Translations under genes and position numbers: made by a program
Notes under the pieces: model-generated
Seen by the model: only the letters and a program-made list of their open reading frames with translations
What the model was told of the DNA's origin: nothing
Database searches by the model: none
Source: Salvia splendens
Lineage: Eukaryota; Streptophyta; Magnoliopsida; Lamiales; Lamiaceae
Reading direction: 5' to 3'
Assembly: GCF_004379255.2 (NCBI RefSeq)
Contig: NC_056040.1
Span: 30,594,852-30,658,851 of the forward strand
Length of the DNA stretch: 64,000 nt
In this document: positions 21,645 through 32,984 of the stretch, one piece after another
Layout of the letters: each line of letters starts with the position of its first letter
How positions within the stretch are numbered: position 1 is the first letter of the stretch

Positions 21645-23838
21645 CTATGCCTTATTACACTGTTGATAGTACTTAAACGCAACAAATAACAGAAAAACCG
21701 CCCAAATTCGAGCAACAACTGAAGATAAATTCCAGACAAGACTGAATATTCCAAACGCCACTGCTTTCTTGTGACTACATGATTCCCACGCATCTCCGAA
21801 TCTTCCAATCCAGAATGTACCTTCATACCAATACTACCTTTTTCATTTACATAATTACAACACCTAATCTAGTACTAATGTGTTTCATTTAATTTTAACA
21901 CAAATATTCTCTTTATGGATGTCCTTATCTACTGGACTTTAATGAGTGGTTGAGATGACTGGTAAACCGTAATCAATATTGAATTAATTATCTAATTGAT
22001 TAATTAAAACTTGATCCCAGAGTTAGATAAATAAACAAGATTAATTCATTATAATTGTTCCAGTTAATCAGTAAATACCTCCTTGTCCTCAAAAATAGTT
22101 TTTTTTTTATTTGGTTTATCCCACAAAATTAGTGCACTTCTACTTATGAAAATTTGTCCATAACATTATACTATTAATGATAATATGAATCTGAAGACGT
22201 ATTTCTTATTTATCTCTTTAAAAATTCCAATTTATCTATTAAATAAACAAAAAAAACTACTAATATGTTTATTTAATCTCCATTTTTATCCGTTGAAATT
22301 GGATTTTAATGTGATCTCAAATTTAATCTGAATTTTAATTTAGCAATACGACCCTAAAAGATTAAAAGATGAATTCAATAAATAATGGAAGAAAGCAACG
22401 GATTTGTTTGTTACCATATGCATTTAACTGTGAGGAGTAGGCAGAAGATAGTTTTGGCACCACGAAAACTCCAACGAATCCTGACACCAAAATAAAAAAA
22501 AATCCTATAGTTATAAAAATATATGCAAGTACTATAGTATTTATTTGATTTAAAATTAAAAAAAAAAGCAACCTAGTTTTGTCATTTTCCAGATGGTTAT
22601 GGAGCCTCCACATCTTGCTAATACAAACAGCACAACAGCCAACTGCAACAGACAGTAGTTGACATTTTGCCCAATTCAAATCGAAAATACTATAGTCAAG
22701 AAAAATGAATTTGTTTTACCTTGATTGTGGTAGCTGGATCTCCAGAAAAGAGGCTTCTCAATTTGGAAAGGAAGCCATTTACATAGGGCAAAACCAACTT
22801 TATTAGCCAAACCGCTTCTTCCTCTCCTACAACATATTCTTCATCTTTGCTATCCAAATCAATATTTCCCCTAATAATTTCCACCACTAGTTTTTTTACT
22901 GATATGGTATGGTAAAAACAAAATGGGATAGTTGAGAAAATGATAATAAATAGATAAAATTGATAGAGAATAATATAAGAGAGAGAATAGTGTTAAAGTC
23001 GGCTCAACTAGACTAATCTCTCTCGATTTTAACTATTTATTCCTTGGGAAAGAGGGAGTATTATGTTTTACCTGGTTTTGAGGGATCTGAAAACAAAAGT
23101 TACAGCAAGATAGAGCAGAGCAAGGTAGGAAAGAAGAGAGATACAGCTGCGAAAAAAAACATACTAGTAGAATTAATTGAGGCAAATGTGTGTTGGATAA
23201 AGTTCATTTGTATTTATGTGTGACCTAATATTGAGGTGTTTGGTGTATGAAGTGGAAATGATGGCAAATGCTCCAACACCAAATACAAAGGCTGATCTTG
23301 CTGTATCTCTCCACATTATCAAATCAGCTGAAAATTAAAAAAAAAAAAAAGGCAATCAGAATTGAGAAGCAATGTTAATGCGTTTGGATTTGTATTGTAA
23401 CTCACCGAAACTCTCAAGTCTGGTTGAAGCTCCATCCTCCTGAATCTGATTTGGTATCTCCTCTTCCTCTTCCACAACCACAACCTTCTTCTGCTCTTGC
23501 AAACTGATTTCGAGGCTTTTCTTTTCAATCTCGACTTCGATTTCCTTTTCTACTTCTACTTCCACTTCCTCTTCCTCTTCCTCTTTGAGGTCATGATCTG
23601 CATTGATTGTGATTGGCTCATCTGCTTCGAATGTAGATTCGATAATCCCGTGATCCTCGTGTTGATCGATCTTAGCAGAATCGGATTTGATTTTCCTCAG
23701 TTTGACCGAATTAATCTCATCTCTAAATCGCTTGATGCCGGGATCAGATCTCTGCGTTGCGATCTTGCTCTTGCCAATGTGAATCTTAGTACTATCATTT
23801 TTTAGCATCATTTTGGTCTCCCCTGCTTTTCTAGCCAT
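21645..23838 (-). CDS. RTNLB21-like: Reticulon-like protein, RTNLB21 type
   Basis: Seven exons: 23838-23406, 23327-23225, 23146-23072, 22898-22720, 22642-22573, 22480-22415 and 21820-21645. Residues 1-145 are a charged N-terminal extension, acidic near residues 85-110 (EEEEEEVEVEVEKEIEVEIE). The reticulon domain follows: ADLIMWRDTARSAFVFGVGA, hydrophobic hairpin segments (SLLSYLALLYLAVTFVFRSL; LAVVLFVLARCGGSITIWKM), FVGVFVVPKLSSAYSSQL, and a C-terminal hairpin FGIFSLVWNLSSVVARIWAV, ending YYQQCNKA. Reticulons shape endoplasmic reticulum tubules by wedging hairpins into the membrane. All junctions are GT-AG and in phase except exon 3 to exon 4, which is one base out (see findings). The closest family memory is Arabidopsis At5g58000. 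Confidence 0.85.
22918..23061. mobile_element. Degenerate Stowaway-like MITE filling reticulon intron 3
   Basis: Intron 3 (23071-22899) consists almost wholly of sequence resembling the MITE at 50367-50601: a right end AAAGAGGGAGTA, the segment AACTATTTATTCC, and a left part with GATAATAAATAG and GGGATAG. The left terminus is worn. The similarity was judged by eye. Confidence 0.5.
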
Positions 23839-24335
23839 CTTTGCTACTCAATAACTCTCTAGCTGCTTCTTCTCAAAGTCATGCAATCCAGCATTGGGAT
23901 TCCTTTTTACTCTTTTGCTTTCCACTTTTCTTTTATGGACTTTTATTTTTTGGAAACATTACAATATTTCAGTTTCTAATTAAATGATTTTAATGGCTTC
24001 AAATAATGTTTTTGCGTGCGTAGACTTCCTAACCCGCACAGTACGTAGCACAAAAATAGAGGTGGATAAGGGTGGTGGGTGAAGAATGATTGGGTTGCAA
24101 CAAAATTAGGGACCACCACCTTTAAAACTAGTATTACTCCCTTATTCCTACCCAATTTTAATTGAATATCAATTTTAATGCATAATTAGTAAAATTAGAA
24201 AGGAGAAAGAAAAAATAATTAAAATATTACTAGTGTAGAAATGGTTCCACTTCATTAGAGAGGAAAAAATATCCAAATTTGAAAAATGCATATTTTTATA
24301 GAACGAACTAAGACGAAAAGATTGCATAGGCATTA
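23839..24335. other. Upstream region of the reticulon gene
   Basis: AT-rich, with no frame of interest. It presumably holds the minus-strand promoter and 5' untranslated region; I see no convincing TATA box. A Harbinger MITE starts at 24336, about 0.5 kb upstream of the ATG. Confidence 0.4.
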
Positions 24336-24431
24336 GAGCATCATTAACTCGCCAGGCCGGGCCGCCAAAAGCGAGTCCCGGCCCGGGCGCGGGGTTAGAC
24401 GAGGCGGAGATGCGGCCTGGGCACGTCTCGG

Positions 24432-26302
24432 TGTCACGCCCGCCCACCCCAGGGGTGTTACAAATGAGACGATCGTGACCAAGGGACAAACATTAAGAAT
24501 AGCATTTAAGGATAACAGTTCATAAGAAAGGCTCAATTAGCTTAAAAGAAATATATATATATATATATCAGAGTGTATGATACACAGAGTGCAAACTCGA
24601 CTTTTAGCTCCAAACAAATGGGGAAAAGCTCGAATAAAATCAGAGTGTCTTTTCAACAATCAGCAACTCGAGATAAAATTATCTCAACAACACTTGGCGG
24701 AAGCATTCGAGAGTAGAATACTATTATGTATGAAGACATAATATATTCAGAAAGTTTTATTTACAATCTTCTTCACTTTCATGCTCAACACCCACCGCGC
24801 TCGTCACCGCTCAACCTGCACATAGAGAAAACATATGCAGGGCTGAGTACTTAGTGTACTCAGTGGACACGTGCCAAAATATATTTAAAAAAAATAGATT
24901 TTGTCAAGCCACTCTTTGAGTGAACTCGGGATTTTAGGAAAAGTCCGAGAACACTAAATATTTTTCTTTTCCTCGATCTATTTTGGAAAAGTCCGAGAAC
25001 ACTAAACATTTTTCTTTTCCTCGATCTATTTTCCTGGAACATATGCCGTATCTGACAAACCCGATTTCACTATCTCTTGTTCATTCATGAGTCCATTCAT
25101 CATTCATCATTCCTTTCATCATTCATCATATCTTAACATTCAAGTGCCGGGGAAGTGGTTACCTCCCACGGTCTCCCATCAATCCATTCCATTCATCGTT
25201 GCAGTCAGATAGGCATAGTTCCAAAATAAAATATGGCTTGACATAATCTTTTCAACTTTATTTTCCTCAAAACGTTTTTGAAACATAAATCATTTTTTCT
25301 CCGTCAAGATCGAGCATCATCTCATATCACATCAACAAGTCGAGCAAATCACAAATCACTCGATAAATCAACACATATATCACATAACATCACTTTCACC
25401 TTAATTATTTCACTTTAAGCACATAATCACATCAACATCGAATAAAATTAATAATACTCGCAATCTCAGTTAAAAGAAATTTCGTCACATAAAATGATGC
25501 TCGAATCAAAATATTAAAACTAAAGCTCTTGAAAACACTTTAGTTCGAAAGCCCACGTAAAATACTTTTCGTAAAAACTGTAACTTTAACAGAAAGCCCA
25601 CGAAAAACTTAGTTAGAAAGCCCTACCTCGTTCGTTTAAAGCCTTCACGCCGTGCTCCTCTCTTTCTCCTCTCGGTCGAAGGTAAGGCTGCACTTCCCTC
25701 GATCAAAACGCATCGCCGCCACCGCTGCGGGTCCGCCGTCGTCGCGGATCTGCCTCAGCCACCGTCGCCGAGGATCTCCCCCAGCCGCCGAAGCCGTTCC
25801 CGACAGGTAGGTGGTCGGAAATTCGTTCCTCCATCCCCTCTCTCTTCTCTCTCTCGGATTTCTCAATTCTTTGGTAGTGAAGTAAAGGATTTGAAGTGGA
25901 GGGAGGTTGTATTTATAGAAAAAAAAATTCATAAAAGACAAAAATTCACCTCTTTTCGTTTTGATGCGACGAGTAATTAATGCGGCCGTCGTTGGAAAAC
26001 GTGCCTGATGCGACGTGGTTCTTATCTAACTTTTCGTCTTGATGTGCCGCGATTCTTATCTAACTTTTCGTCTTGATTTGTTGTCGAAAGTGTATTTGAT
26101 ACGTGGTCTATTCTTTCGTGTAGGTATCATTTTGGGCTCGTAACAATTGGGTTTCAAATTGGGCTAGGAAAGAATAATTGTTTAGCCCCAAAAGTGAAAT
26201 ACTTCTCTCGATAAAAGAAACAAGGTCGAAAAATTTTCAAGTGCACAAACGACGGTCCTTTCAAGAACAAAATAAAAAGGTAGAAAAAGTCGGGGTGTTA
26301 CA
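24432..26302. mobile_element. Solo LTR, 1871 bp, inside the Harbinger MITE
   Basis: It starts TGTCACGCCCGCCC and ends GGGGTGTTACA (reversed TGTAACACCCC), the usual inverted end of many plant Ty3/gypsy LTRs. The flanks are CTCGG (24427-24431) and CCCGG (26303-26307), a 5-bp TSD with one mismatch. No internal region remains, consistent with LTR-LTR recombination. It contains an (AT)n run near 24548-24567 and a GC-rich leader-like block near 25690-25810. Confidence 0.75.
24937..25032. repeat. 48-bp exact tandem duplication in the solo LTR
   Basis: GGAAAAGTCCGAGAACACTA begins two adjacent 48-bp units (24937 and 24985) that differ at one base (AAATA/AAACA). Confidence 0.9.
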
Positions 26303-26787
26303 CCCGGGGCTGCAGTTGCGGCATGGGGACTGGGGACGCTCGTTAGAGGGTGTTGGGAAGGGCCGCAAACCCCCAAAATTTATTTTTTCTTTTTTTAAAA
26401 TTTTTTTTGCCTATTTATACTCATTTCTTCAACATTCTTCCACCAATTTCTCCATTTCTATCCTCTAAATTATTTCAATATTTTTTGTAGGACTTGTAAT
26501 TTTTTTAGGGCTTAATAATATTTTTTTTAGGATTTGTAAATTTTTTTTTCTAGGATTTGTAATTTTCTTTTTTCGATTGAACAATAAATTTTCCCTGTTT
26601 GAATTGTTCAACGTATTGCATTTACGTGTAAAATAGGTTGAAGTTGTGAATATTGTCATTTATTAGTTACGGCCCTGGTTGTGGCCTGTAGGATTAGAGC
26701 AGTTAGGGTCTGGGCCGTAACTGTAATGGAATGAAGACGTGGAGGGAATTTGGGGCCTAAATGGGGATGAGGTTAATGATGCCCTTA

Positions 26788-27000
26788 ATTTACTTTTGAC
26801 ATGAAACCACATGCACATGCCTAATTTGTGAATGTGTACTTGATTTTACATAGTGTGTCTACTTAGCCTACAATACACTTCTAAAGAATAAATTAGCCTT
26901 GTTGGCTGTTGCAATGTGGTGGTAGGCCCCACAAACTGTTACAATTGACTTAGAGATCTGAAAACAATTTGGAACTACCTAGTCTCGAAATCAGTCGATC
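26788..27000. other. Spacer between two Harbinger elements
   Basis: About 210 bp with no frame or repeat that I recognise. Confidence 0.4.
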
Positions 27001-27003
27001 TAA

Positions 27004-28503
27004 GGCCATCCACAACGCTGTTCCTATACCGTTCCTAAACCGTTCCTTAAACCACTATTTGAGGGCCCCACTGTACTTTTTTACTCCATTCCTTAACTAA
27101 GGAACGGAACCTGCAACCCTCGTTCCTTAACCGTTCCTTAACCGTTCCTTAAATTACTATTCATTCAATTTCATTTTTTTTTAATTTCAACTCAATTCAA
27201 TTAAAAAAACAAACACATTTTATTAAAAAACACACAACATTAAAACAAAGTTACAACTTAAACTTAAAAAAATAAAAAGCACACAATTAAAATCATAAAA
27301 AAATAAAAGTACACAATTTTAATAATTTCATCCGCCAAAGTTTGCCCAAATGTGCTCAATTAGATCATGTTGGAGTTGGGTGTGGGCGCTAGAGTCGCGT
27401 GTCCTTGCACGAATAGATAACCGTTCTTGTATAGACGGATGCGCTCCACTTCGAGGCGGACTACTTGCGGTTGAGCTTCCGGGGGATTCGGGGTCGAACC
27501 AATTTCCCGCCTCGGGTCCTTCGTCTTGGACAAACATGTTGTGCAAGATTATGCACGTATACATGATGTCGACCATGTTCTCCATGAACCACGTACGAGC
27601 CGGGGCTTTGATGATGTTGAAGCGCGCTTGGAGAACCCCGAACGCCCTCTCCACATCCTTGCGAGCAGCCTCCTGCTTCTGCGCAAAAAGAGCCTGCTTT
27701 GGGTTCGCAGACCCACTGCACGTCTTCACGAAGGTAGGCCACTTCGGGTAGATGCCATCGGCGAGATAGTACCCCATTTTATAAAGCCGATTGTTGGCGA
27801 CGAAGTTGATGGCCGGCGCTTTACCATCCAAAACTTCGGTCAAGAGGTCGGACTGGTTGAGCACGTTTACGTCGTTGTTTGACCCGGGGACCCCGAAGTA
27901 CGCGTGCCAGATCCAAAGGCGGTAGTCGGCAACGGCCTCGAGTATAACGGTTGGGTGGGTACCTTTGTGGCCGCTCGTGTAGGACCCCTTCCACGCCACC
28001 GGGCAATTCTTCCATTGCCAGTGCATGCAATCGACGCTGCCGAGCATCCCTGGGAATCCGTGCACTGTTTCGTGAAGGTCGAGAAGGAACTGACAATCGG
28101 CCGTGCTTGGCCTCCGGAGTATTTATAGAGTAAATAAATAAATAATAAAAAAAACCAAACGGCTATAAAATTAACGGTCTCATTACCGTTAATAAAAAAA
28201 AAATTTATTTTTTTTTTATTAAATTCGAAATTTTTTTAAAAAAAAATGAATTATTGCGTCATCGGGACGAAGCCCACTCGCGGGGCAGCGAGTGGGCTTC
28301 ACGCGTCGAATGGGAGTCCGCCACGTCGCCTCGGCGCGTGGCGGAACGTTTCGTTCCGCGTTCCGGAGGAACGAAACGCGGCACGGCATGGGAACGGTGG
28401 CGGCACGGAATGGCGACGGAACGCACGCTGCAACGCGTGCCGCCGCGAAACCGTTCCTCCGGAACGGCATAGGAACGGCGACGGCACCGCGTTGCGGGTG
28501 CTC
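27004..28503 (-). mobile_element. PIF/Harbinger element with an internal deletion, 1500 bp
   Basis: The TSD is TAA on both sides (27001-27003 and 28504-28506). The left end GGCCATCCACAACGCTGTTC and the reversed right end GAGCACCCGCAACGCGGTGC are inverted. Both arms carry many CCGTTCC/GGAACGG motifs, and the right arm (28310-28500) is very GC-rich. The transposase on the minus strand keeps its catalytic half only. Confidence 0.85.
27328..28115 (-). pseudogene. PIF/Harbinger transposase, 5'-truncated (DDE nuclease half)
   Basis: The minus-strand frame holds the DDE_4-type nuclease of plant Harbinger transposases: GSVDCMHW (first Asp), ADYRLWIWHAYFG and SNNDVNVL (second Asp), and RKDVERAFGVLQARF (Glu), then TCIILHNMFV and a tail to the stop at 27328. 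The catalytic triad is intact. Coding sequence starts near 28115 in mid-domain (TADCQFLLDLHETVHGFPG). Immediately upstream is a leader with CTATAAATACTC, so a deletion has fused the promoter region to the middle of the gene, removing roughly the first 175 residues by comparison with the copies at 54094-55380 and 56142-57423. Confidence 0.85.
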
Positions 28504-28506
28504 TAA

Positions 28507-30165
28507 ATCCACTCTACAATTCGTATTCATTTTTTTATTAATATTTACTCACTATGTTTTCTTTCTTCTTCTTCTTTTACTTGGGAGTTTGGAAAAAAAT
28601 TTATGGGATTCAAACTCTAATTATAGCTTGCTATAAAACAGGGGTGGGGCGGATCTAGTAAAGGCATTGGAGGAGCATCTGCTCCGCCTCATATTTTCTA
28701 CTCCTTGTATATATTACTAATTTTAAAATTTATTTCTTTTAATTTCTTACTAAATGTCCTTCTCAAATTCTTAAATTTTCTTTATAGATAAATTTGCTCC
28801 CTTCACTATAAAATGTAAGGTAGTTTCAACAAATCAAAGGTAGATAATAACAAATATGTGATAGTGATATGTTCCCGATAATAATCGCAGTTAGTTCACC
28901 TATCGTATGTTTAGTTAAATTGATAAGATCTCTATTGGATATTTCAATATTGTAAAACAAAACTATATTGCCATATTTTAAGTCTCCCTTCGTCCCAAAG
29001 TTATTGCTAATTCGCTATACTTGACTCGGTTTCTTTTATTTATTATAAAAAGTGGAGTAACACATTTAATCTCTTCTACTTTATTTTTTTTTTATTTAAT
29101 CACTTTCTTAAATTTATGTCTAAAACAACTCAAATAACGTGAAACAAGGGAAATATTAGATTAATAGAGTATACAATTATATGTCACGCCAACTTCATAA
29201 TTAATCATTAATACTAATATCCCAAATTCCAATGTTATTCATTCAACAAAAATCATCTACACTATTGTGTGTACCAATCTCACTCATATACCTTCACAAA
29301 CAAAAGCATAAATTCTTGTGAAAATTTAATATTATGTATAAATTGTGGAACAACGTCACACCAACTTAATAATTACTTCCTCTACGTTGAATAAACGTTA
29401 TATTTCCAAATCAAATGTATGCTTAAACAAGTGCCTTATTTTCAAGTCTTTTATACATGAAAGAGTAAACTTCATTAAACATCCTTATACTACATGATTT
29501 ACTCTAACCAAGTTACTCTTTCACTTTTCAGGAAGAATTATTAAAAATGTCAAGCCAACTTGATGTGGAGTAGTTTCCATTTAAAAGTGACTGCCACTTA
29601 ACATTCATAGTTGACACACTTTACAGTAATGGTATTAATCAAACCACAAATGATATTACCCCATCGTTTTAATTAGTTGGTGTGTCACACATCACACATG
29701 TCTAAACCTATATTGAATGAATACATTACGTATTTTTAGAATAGATATGCAGATTGCCATCAGAAAGATGAGCTGAATTTGTCATTGAACTAAAATCTGA
29801 TGCAACACCAATGTCTATGGCTTCGTGTCGAACGACTCTTATTGATTGGAAGAGTTAAATGACTCAACTACAAGAGTTACTCAACCGATGATTCATACGA
29901 CCTTGCATATATATCACAATGGAGAGCACTAGTGTTATTTGTGAATAAGACTATAATGAGGCTATGCATACACTATATAAAGGCTTATTCTACACTATAC
30001 AAGTTTGGACTTGGTCACTTGGAGAAATATCAAATAGAGCCATCAAAGTAGGAGAGATATAAGCAAAGGTTCTACCTTCTAGATTATATTTAACTTTTAT
30101 TAGATTCTGTTGTAGTTTCTGTTATGGATAGATACATCTTTGAAACCCATTATAAAGTTTATTTT
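28507..30165. other. AT-rich stretch with possible MITE and hAT ends
   Basis: No gene is seen. CAGGGGTGGGGCGGATCTAG at 28641 resembles a plant hAT terminus, but I find no partner end. A Stowaway-like start (CTCCCTTCGTCCCAAAG) at about 28983 with a weak reversed partner near 29135 suggests a worn MITE of about 150 bp. Confidence 0.35.
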
Positions 30166-30755
30166 TTCAAATGACCAATTGGCTGCTGATAACATGAAAT
30201 TTGACCGAATTTTGAATTTTACCACTAACTTAAAACTTGACCGCTAATATCATGAACTTTGGTCGAATTATGAATTTTCTCACGAACCAAAAACTTGGTC
30301 GTAGATATGAAGAATTTTGTTGTCGTTGCCAATTTTTCATGATCCCCAAAATCGAAACTAATTGTGGCTAAATTAAAGCTGAATGGACAATTTAAATATT
30401 GAGCAATTGGTCGCTAATATTACAAACTTTGATCGAGTTTTAGATTTTTCCATGAACTTAAAACTTAGTCATAAATATCATGAATTTTGTTGTTCTTGCC
30501 GATTTCTCACTACGCACATAATTGAAATTGACATCACTAAATTAAAACTTAAGTGTAAATTAAATATAATCAAAGTTCGTGATATTAGCGACCAATTGCT
30601 CAATATTTAAATTGTCAATTTAGCTTTAATTTAGCCATGTCAATCTCAATTTTGAGGATAGTGGGAAATCGGCAAACAACAAAGATCGTGGTATTTGCGA
30701 TAAAGTTTTAAGTTCGTGGACAAAACCAAAATTCGATCAAAGTTTATGATAACTC
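30166..30755. repeat. Foldback repeat built from units of about 60-140 bp
   Basis: The 62-bp segment 30372-30433 is the near-perfect inverse of 30569-30630. The pairing continues outward so that about 30248-30433 pairs imperfectly with 30569-30752. The left part also contains direct tandem units (ATGAACTTTGGTCGAATTAT-type, at about 30196 and 30253), and the loop holds a further direct copy (30434-30545). No transposase and no clean TSD found. Confidence 0.75.
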
Positions 30756-31069
30756 TATATATATATGAGACTATACATAAGATAGAAATAATTCTTGCTT
30801 ATATTATTTTGAGATTTTCGGAAATCGTTGTGGAGAGAAAATAAAAAATCTCCTCTTCCCTTCTAGTGGGAATCTTTCTTTTTACTAGTCAATAGTCTTT
30901 TCCTGTTTGATAAGTTTTTACTACACAAAGATCAAACTTTGAGTTTGGTAGACAACTAGAAGATTTGTTATTGAGTACAAAGATCATAGTATGCAAAAGT
31001 CGCAAGCAATCTTCGATTCTTTAGAGAATCAGTTTGATAACTTTTAAATCGTAAAATTCATGATAATAT

Positions 31070-32136
31070 TTTGATTTTAATTATAAACTGTAGTTTTATG
31101 TAAATGTAAGTAAAAATAATAATTGATTTTAATTATAAACTGTAGTCACATTGTTTTATTCTACTCATTCTGCAGACATAGACCACTGAGGCAGTCGAAA
31201 GTCGGTGAAAACTGCGGGAATGGATCCCCTGCTGTGGCAAAATCACAGCAAGGGATGCTGTGGAATAAAACGCAGCTGCTTGAATGTTAAACGCAGGTAA
31301 TCAGCTTCTTTCTCTTATTTTATTAAGCAATTTCATTATCATGTTTTGTTAATCATTATTTTCTTTGCGTTTTTTTTACATTTTAAATATTAGAAACCCA
31401 TTTCAATTATTTCACTTTTGATTCAGTCCCTGTCTATATTGTTAACATTTTGATATTATCTTTTTTCTAGATTTTTCTTTTTGAATTATTAGAAAACATA
31501 AAAAATATTGTAATAAATAAGTGATAGAAAATAAAAGAAAGAAGCTGATTACCTGCGTTTAACATTCAAGCAGCTGCGTTTTATTCCACAGCATCCCCTG
31601 CTGTGATTTTGCCACAGCAGGGGATCCATTCCCGAAAACTGCACGCATGCGTGCCACCTGTTGTCAGATCACGTAAGAGTGCACAACCGCGCCCGAAGAA
31701 TGCCGGTTCTGCAAAAAATAGTTTTAATTTATAAAAATAGATTTTTAAAAAAATAATAGTACTAAATTAGGTTCGTGAATTAGAAAAATAATGTACTGAT
31801 AAAAATGATTCAGTGATTTTAATTATAAAATGTAGTTTTATGTAAATGTATGTAAAAAATAATTGATTTTAATTATAAACTGTAGTCACATTGTTTTATT
31901 CTACTTATTCTGAGGACATAGACCACGGACGCAGTCGAAAGTCGGTGAAAACTGCACGCATGCGTGCCACCTATTGTCAGATCACGTAGGAGAGTGCACA
32001 ACACGCGCACGAAGAATGCCGATTCTGCAAAAAAATAGTTTTAATTTATAAAAATAGATTTTTAAAAAAATAATAGTGTACTAAATTAGGTTCGCGAATA
32101 AAAATAATGTACTGATAAAAATGATTCAGTGATTGT
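31070..32136. repeat. Tandem duplication of about 320 bp, one unit carrying a MITE
   Basis: Unit A (31070-31815) and unit B (31816-32136) share GATTTTAATTATAAACTGTA, ACATAGACCAC, AAGTCGGTGAAAACTGC, ACGCATGCGTGCCACC and CGAAGAATGCCG in the same order. Unit A is longer by the 418-bp MITE at 31216-31633 plus its 9-bp duplication. The units differ at scattered bases, so the duplication is not very recent. Confidence 0.9.
31216..31633. mobile_element. Mutator-like MITE, 418 bp, with long TIRs
   Basis: The ends are inverted repeats of about 100 bp beginning GGGAATGGATCCCCTGCTGT and running to GGTAATCAGCTTCTTTC, with only one or two mismatches. The TSD is 9 bp, GAAAACTGC (31207-31215 and 31634-31642), the Mutator superfamily length. 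No coding capacity. Confidence 0.9.
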
Positions 32137-32984
32137 TTTGTGGACATTGTACTAATATTTTGACTTTTTATTAGTACAAATTTACAATGTTTTTCACTTT
32201 TATCTTTATAACTCATACAATAAGATGTCAATTGCCAATTTTCGATTTAACTTAAGAAAATAGTTTGTATATAGTGAGGATCTAAACTTTGTTTGATGAT
32301 GTTTTCCAAAAACATAAACAATTATATGCATGTCTTACAAAAATGATATCAATATAAAATAATATTTTGTATGATTAAAAATTATATCAATAATATTATG
32401 CTTGCATAAAATAAGATTTTAGGAAAAATTATATATTTTGTCCATAAAATGATAAGTTATCACCCTAAATATGAGTTATCATTTTAATGCACCCCTTAGT
32501 TATATGTACATTTTGGCTAGTTATACGTTTGTTATGAATAAACAAAGACCTATGTGATATTATAACTTTTTTTTATAATAATCTATACAATATATAAGGG
32601 GAGTTTTGTAGAAATTTACAACATTGCCATTTAATTTTAAAAATTATATTAAATTAAATATATATAATTTAAAGACCATTAAACGTGTGATTAATTGGAG
32701 TGAGTAGGAGGTTTTACTATGTCATGTGTGATTAAGTGGAGTGAGTGGGAGGTTTGACTATGTCATTTAAATTTGGTTGAAACGTTTGATTTGAATTCCA
32801 AATAAAAATATTTTTTGTCCTTTCATCGAATGCATGTGGTGTGAATTGTTCGATTGTGTACTTTCATGGGTCTCATCTTATGCTTTGCTCTACGGATGAT
32901 CGTTTTAATACATATTGATTATTAATTTTATGCATTGCAAATTGATATTGTTCCTTATTTTATGGTAGTTTTAGGTGAGGCGGA
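32137..32984. other. AT-rich stretch before the copia element
   Basis: No gene. A tandem duplication of about 43 bp (GTGTGATTAAKTGGAGTGAG units, then a GGAGGTTTKACTATGTCAT segment) lies at about 32684-32765. Confidence 0.4.

Larger units (their letters stand above)
24336..26784. mobile_element. PIF/Harbinger-type MITE interrupted by a solo LTR
   Basis: The left end is GAGCATCATTAACTC and the reversed right end GGGCATCATTAACCTC, with TSD TTA (24333-24335 and 26785-26787). The first 96 bp are GC-rich. The element resumes at 26303 after the LTR and contains a TATTTATACTC leader-like segment that Harbinger elements carry upstream of the transposase, but no transposase. Without the insertion it is about 0.58 kb. 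Confidence 0.75.

Noticed and set aside
23497..23805. Plus-strand frame opposite reticulon exon 1
   Set aside because: It is a shadow of the acidic minus-strand coding exon.
24433..26302. CRISPR-like or phage-like repeat structures anywhere in the window
   Set aside because: This is a plant nuclear sequence; the repeats are tandem duplications, LTRs or TIRs without regular spacers.
28246..28636. Several overlapping plus and minus frames in the GC-rich Harbinger arm
   Set aside because: GC-rich repeated CCGTTCC/GGAACGG motifs keep all frames open; no domain is seen.
28641..28660. hAT terminus CAGGGGTGGGGCGGATCTAG as a complete element
   Set aside because: No matching reversed end or 8-bp duplication was found downstream, so only a possible remnant is noted.
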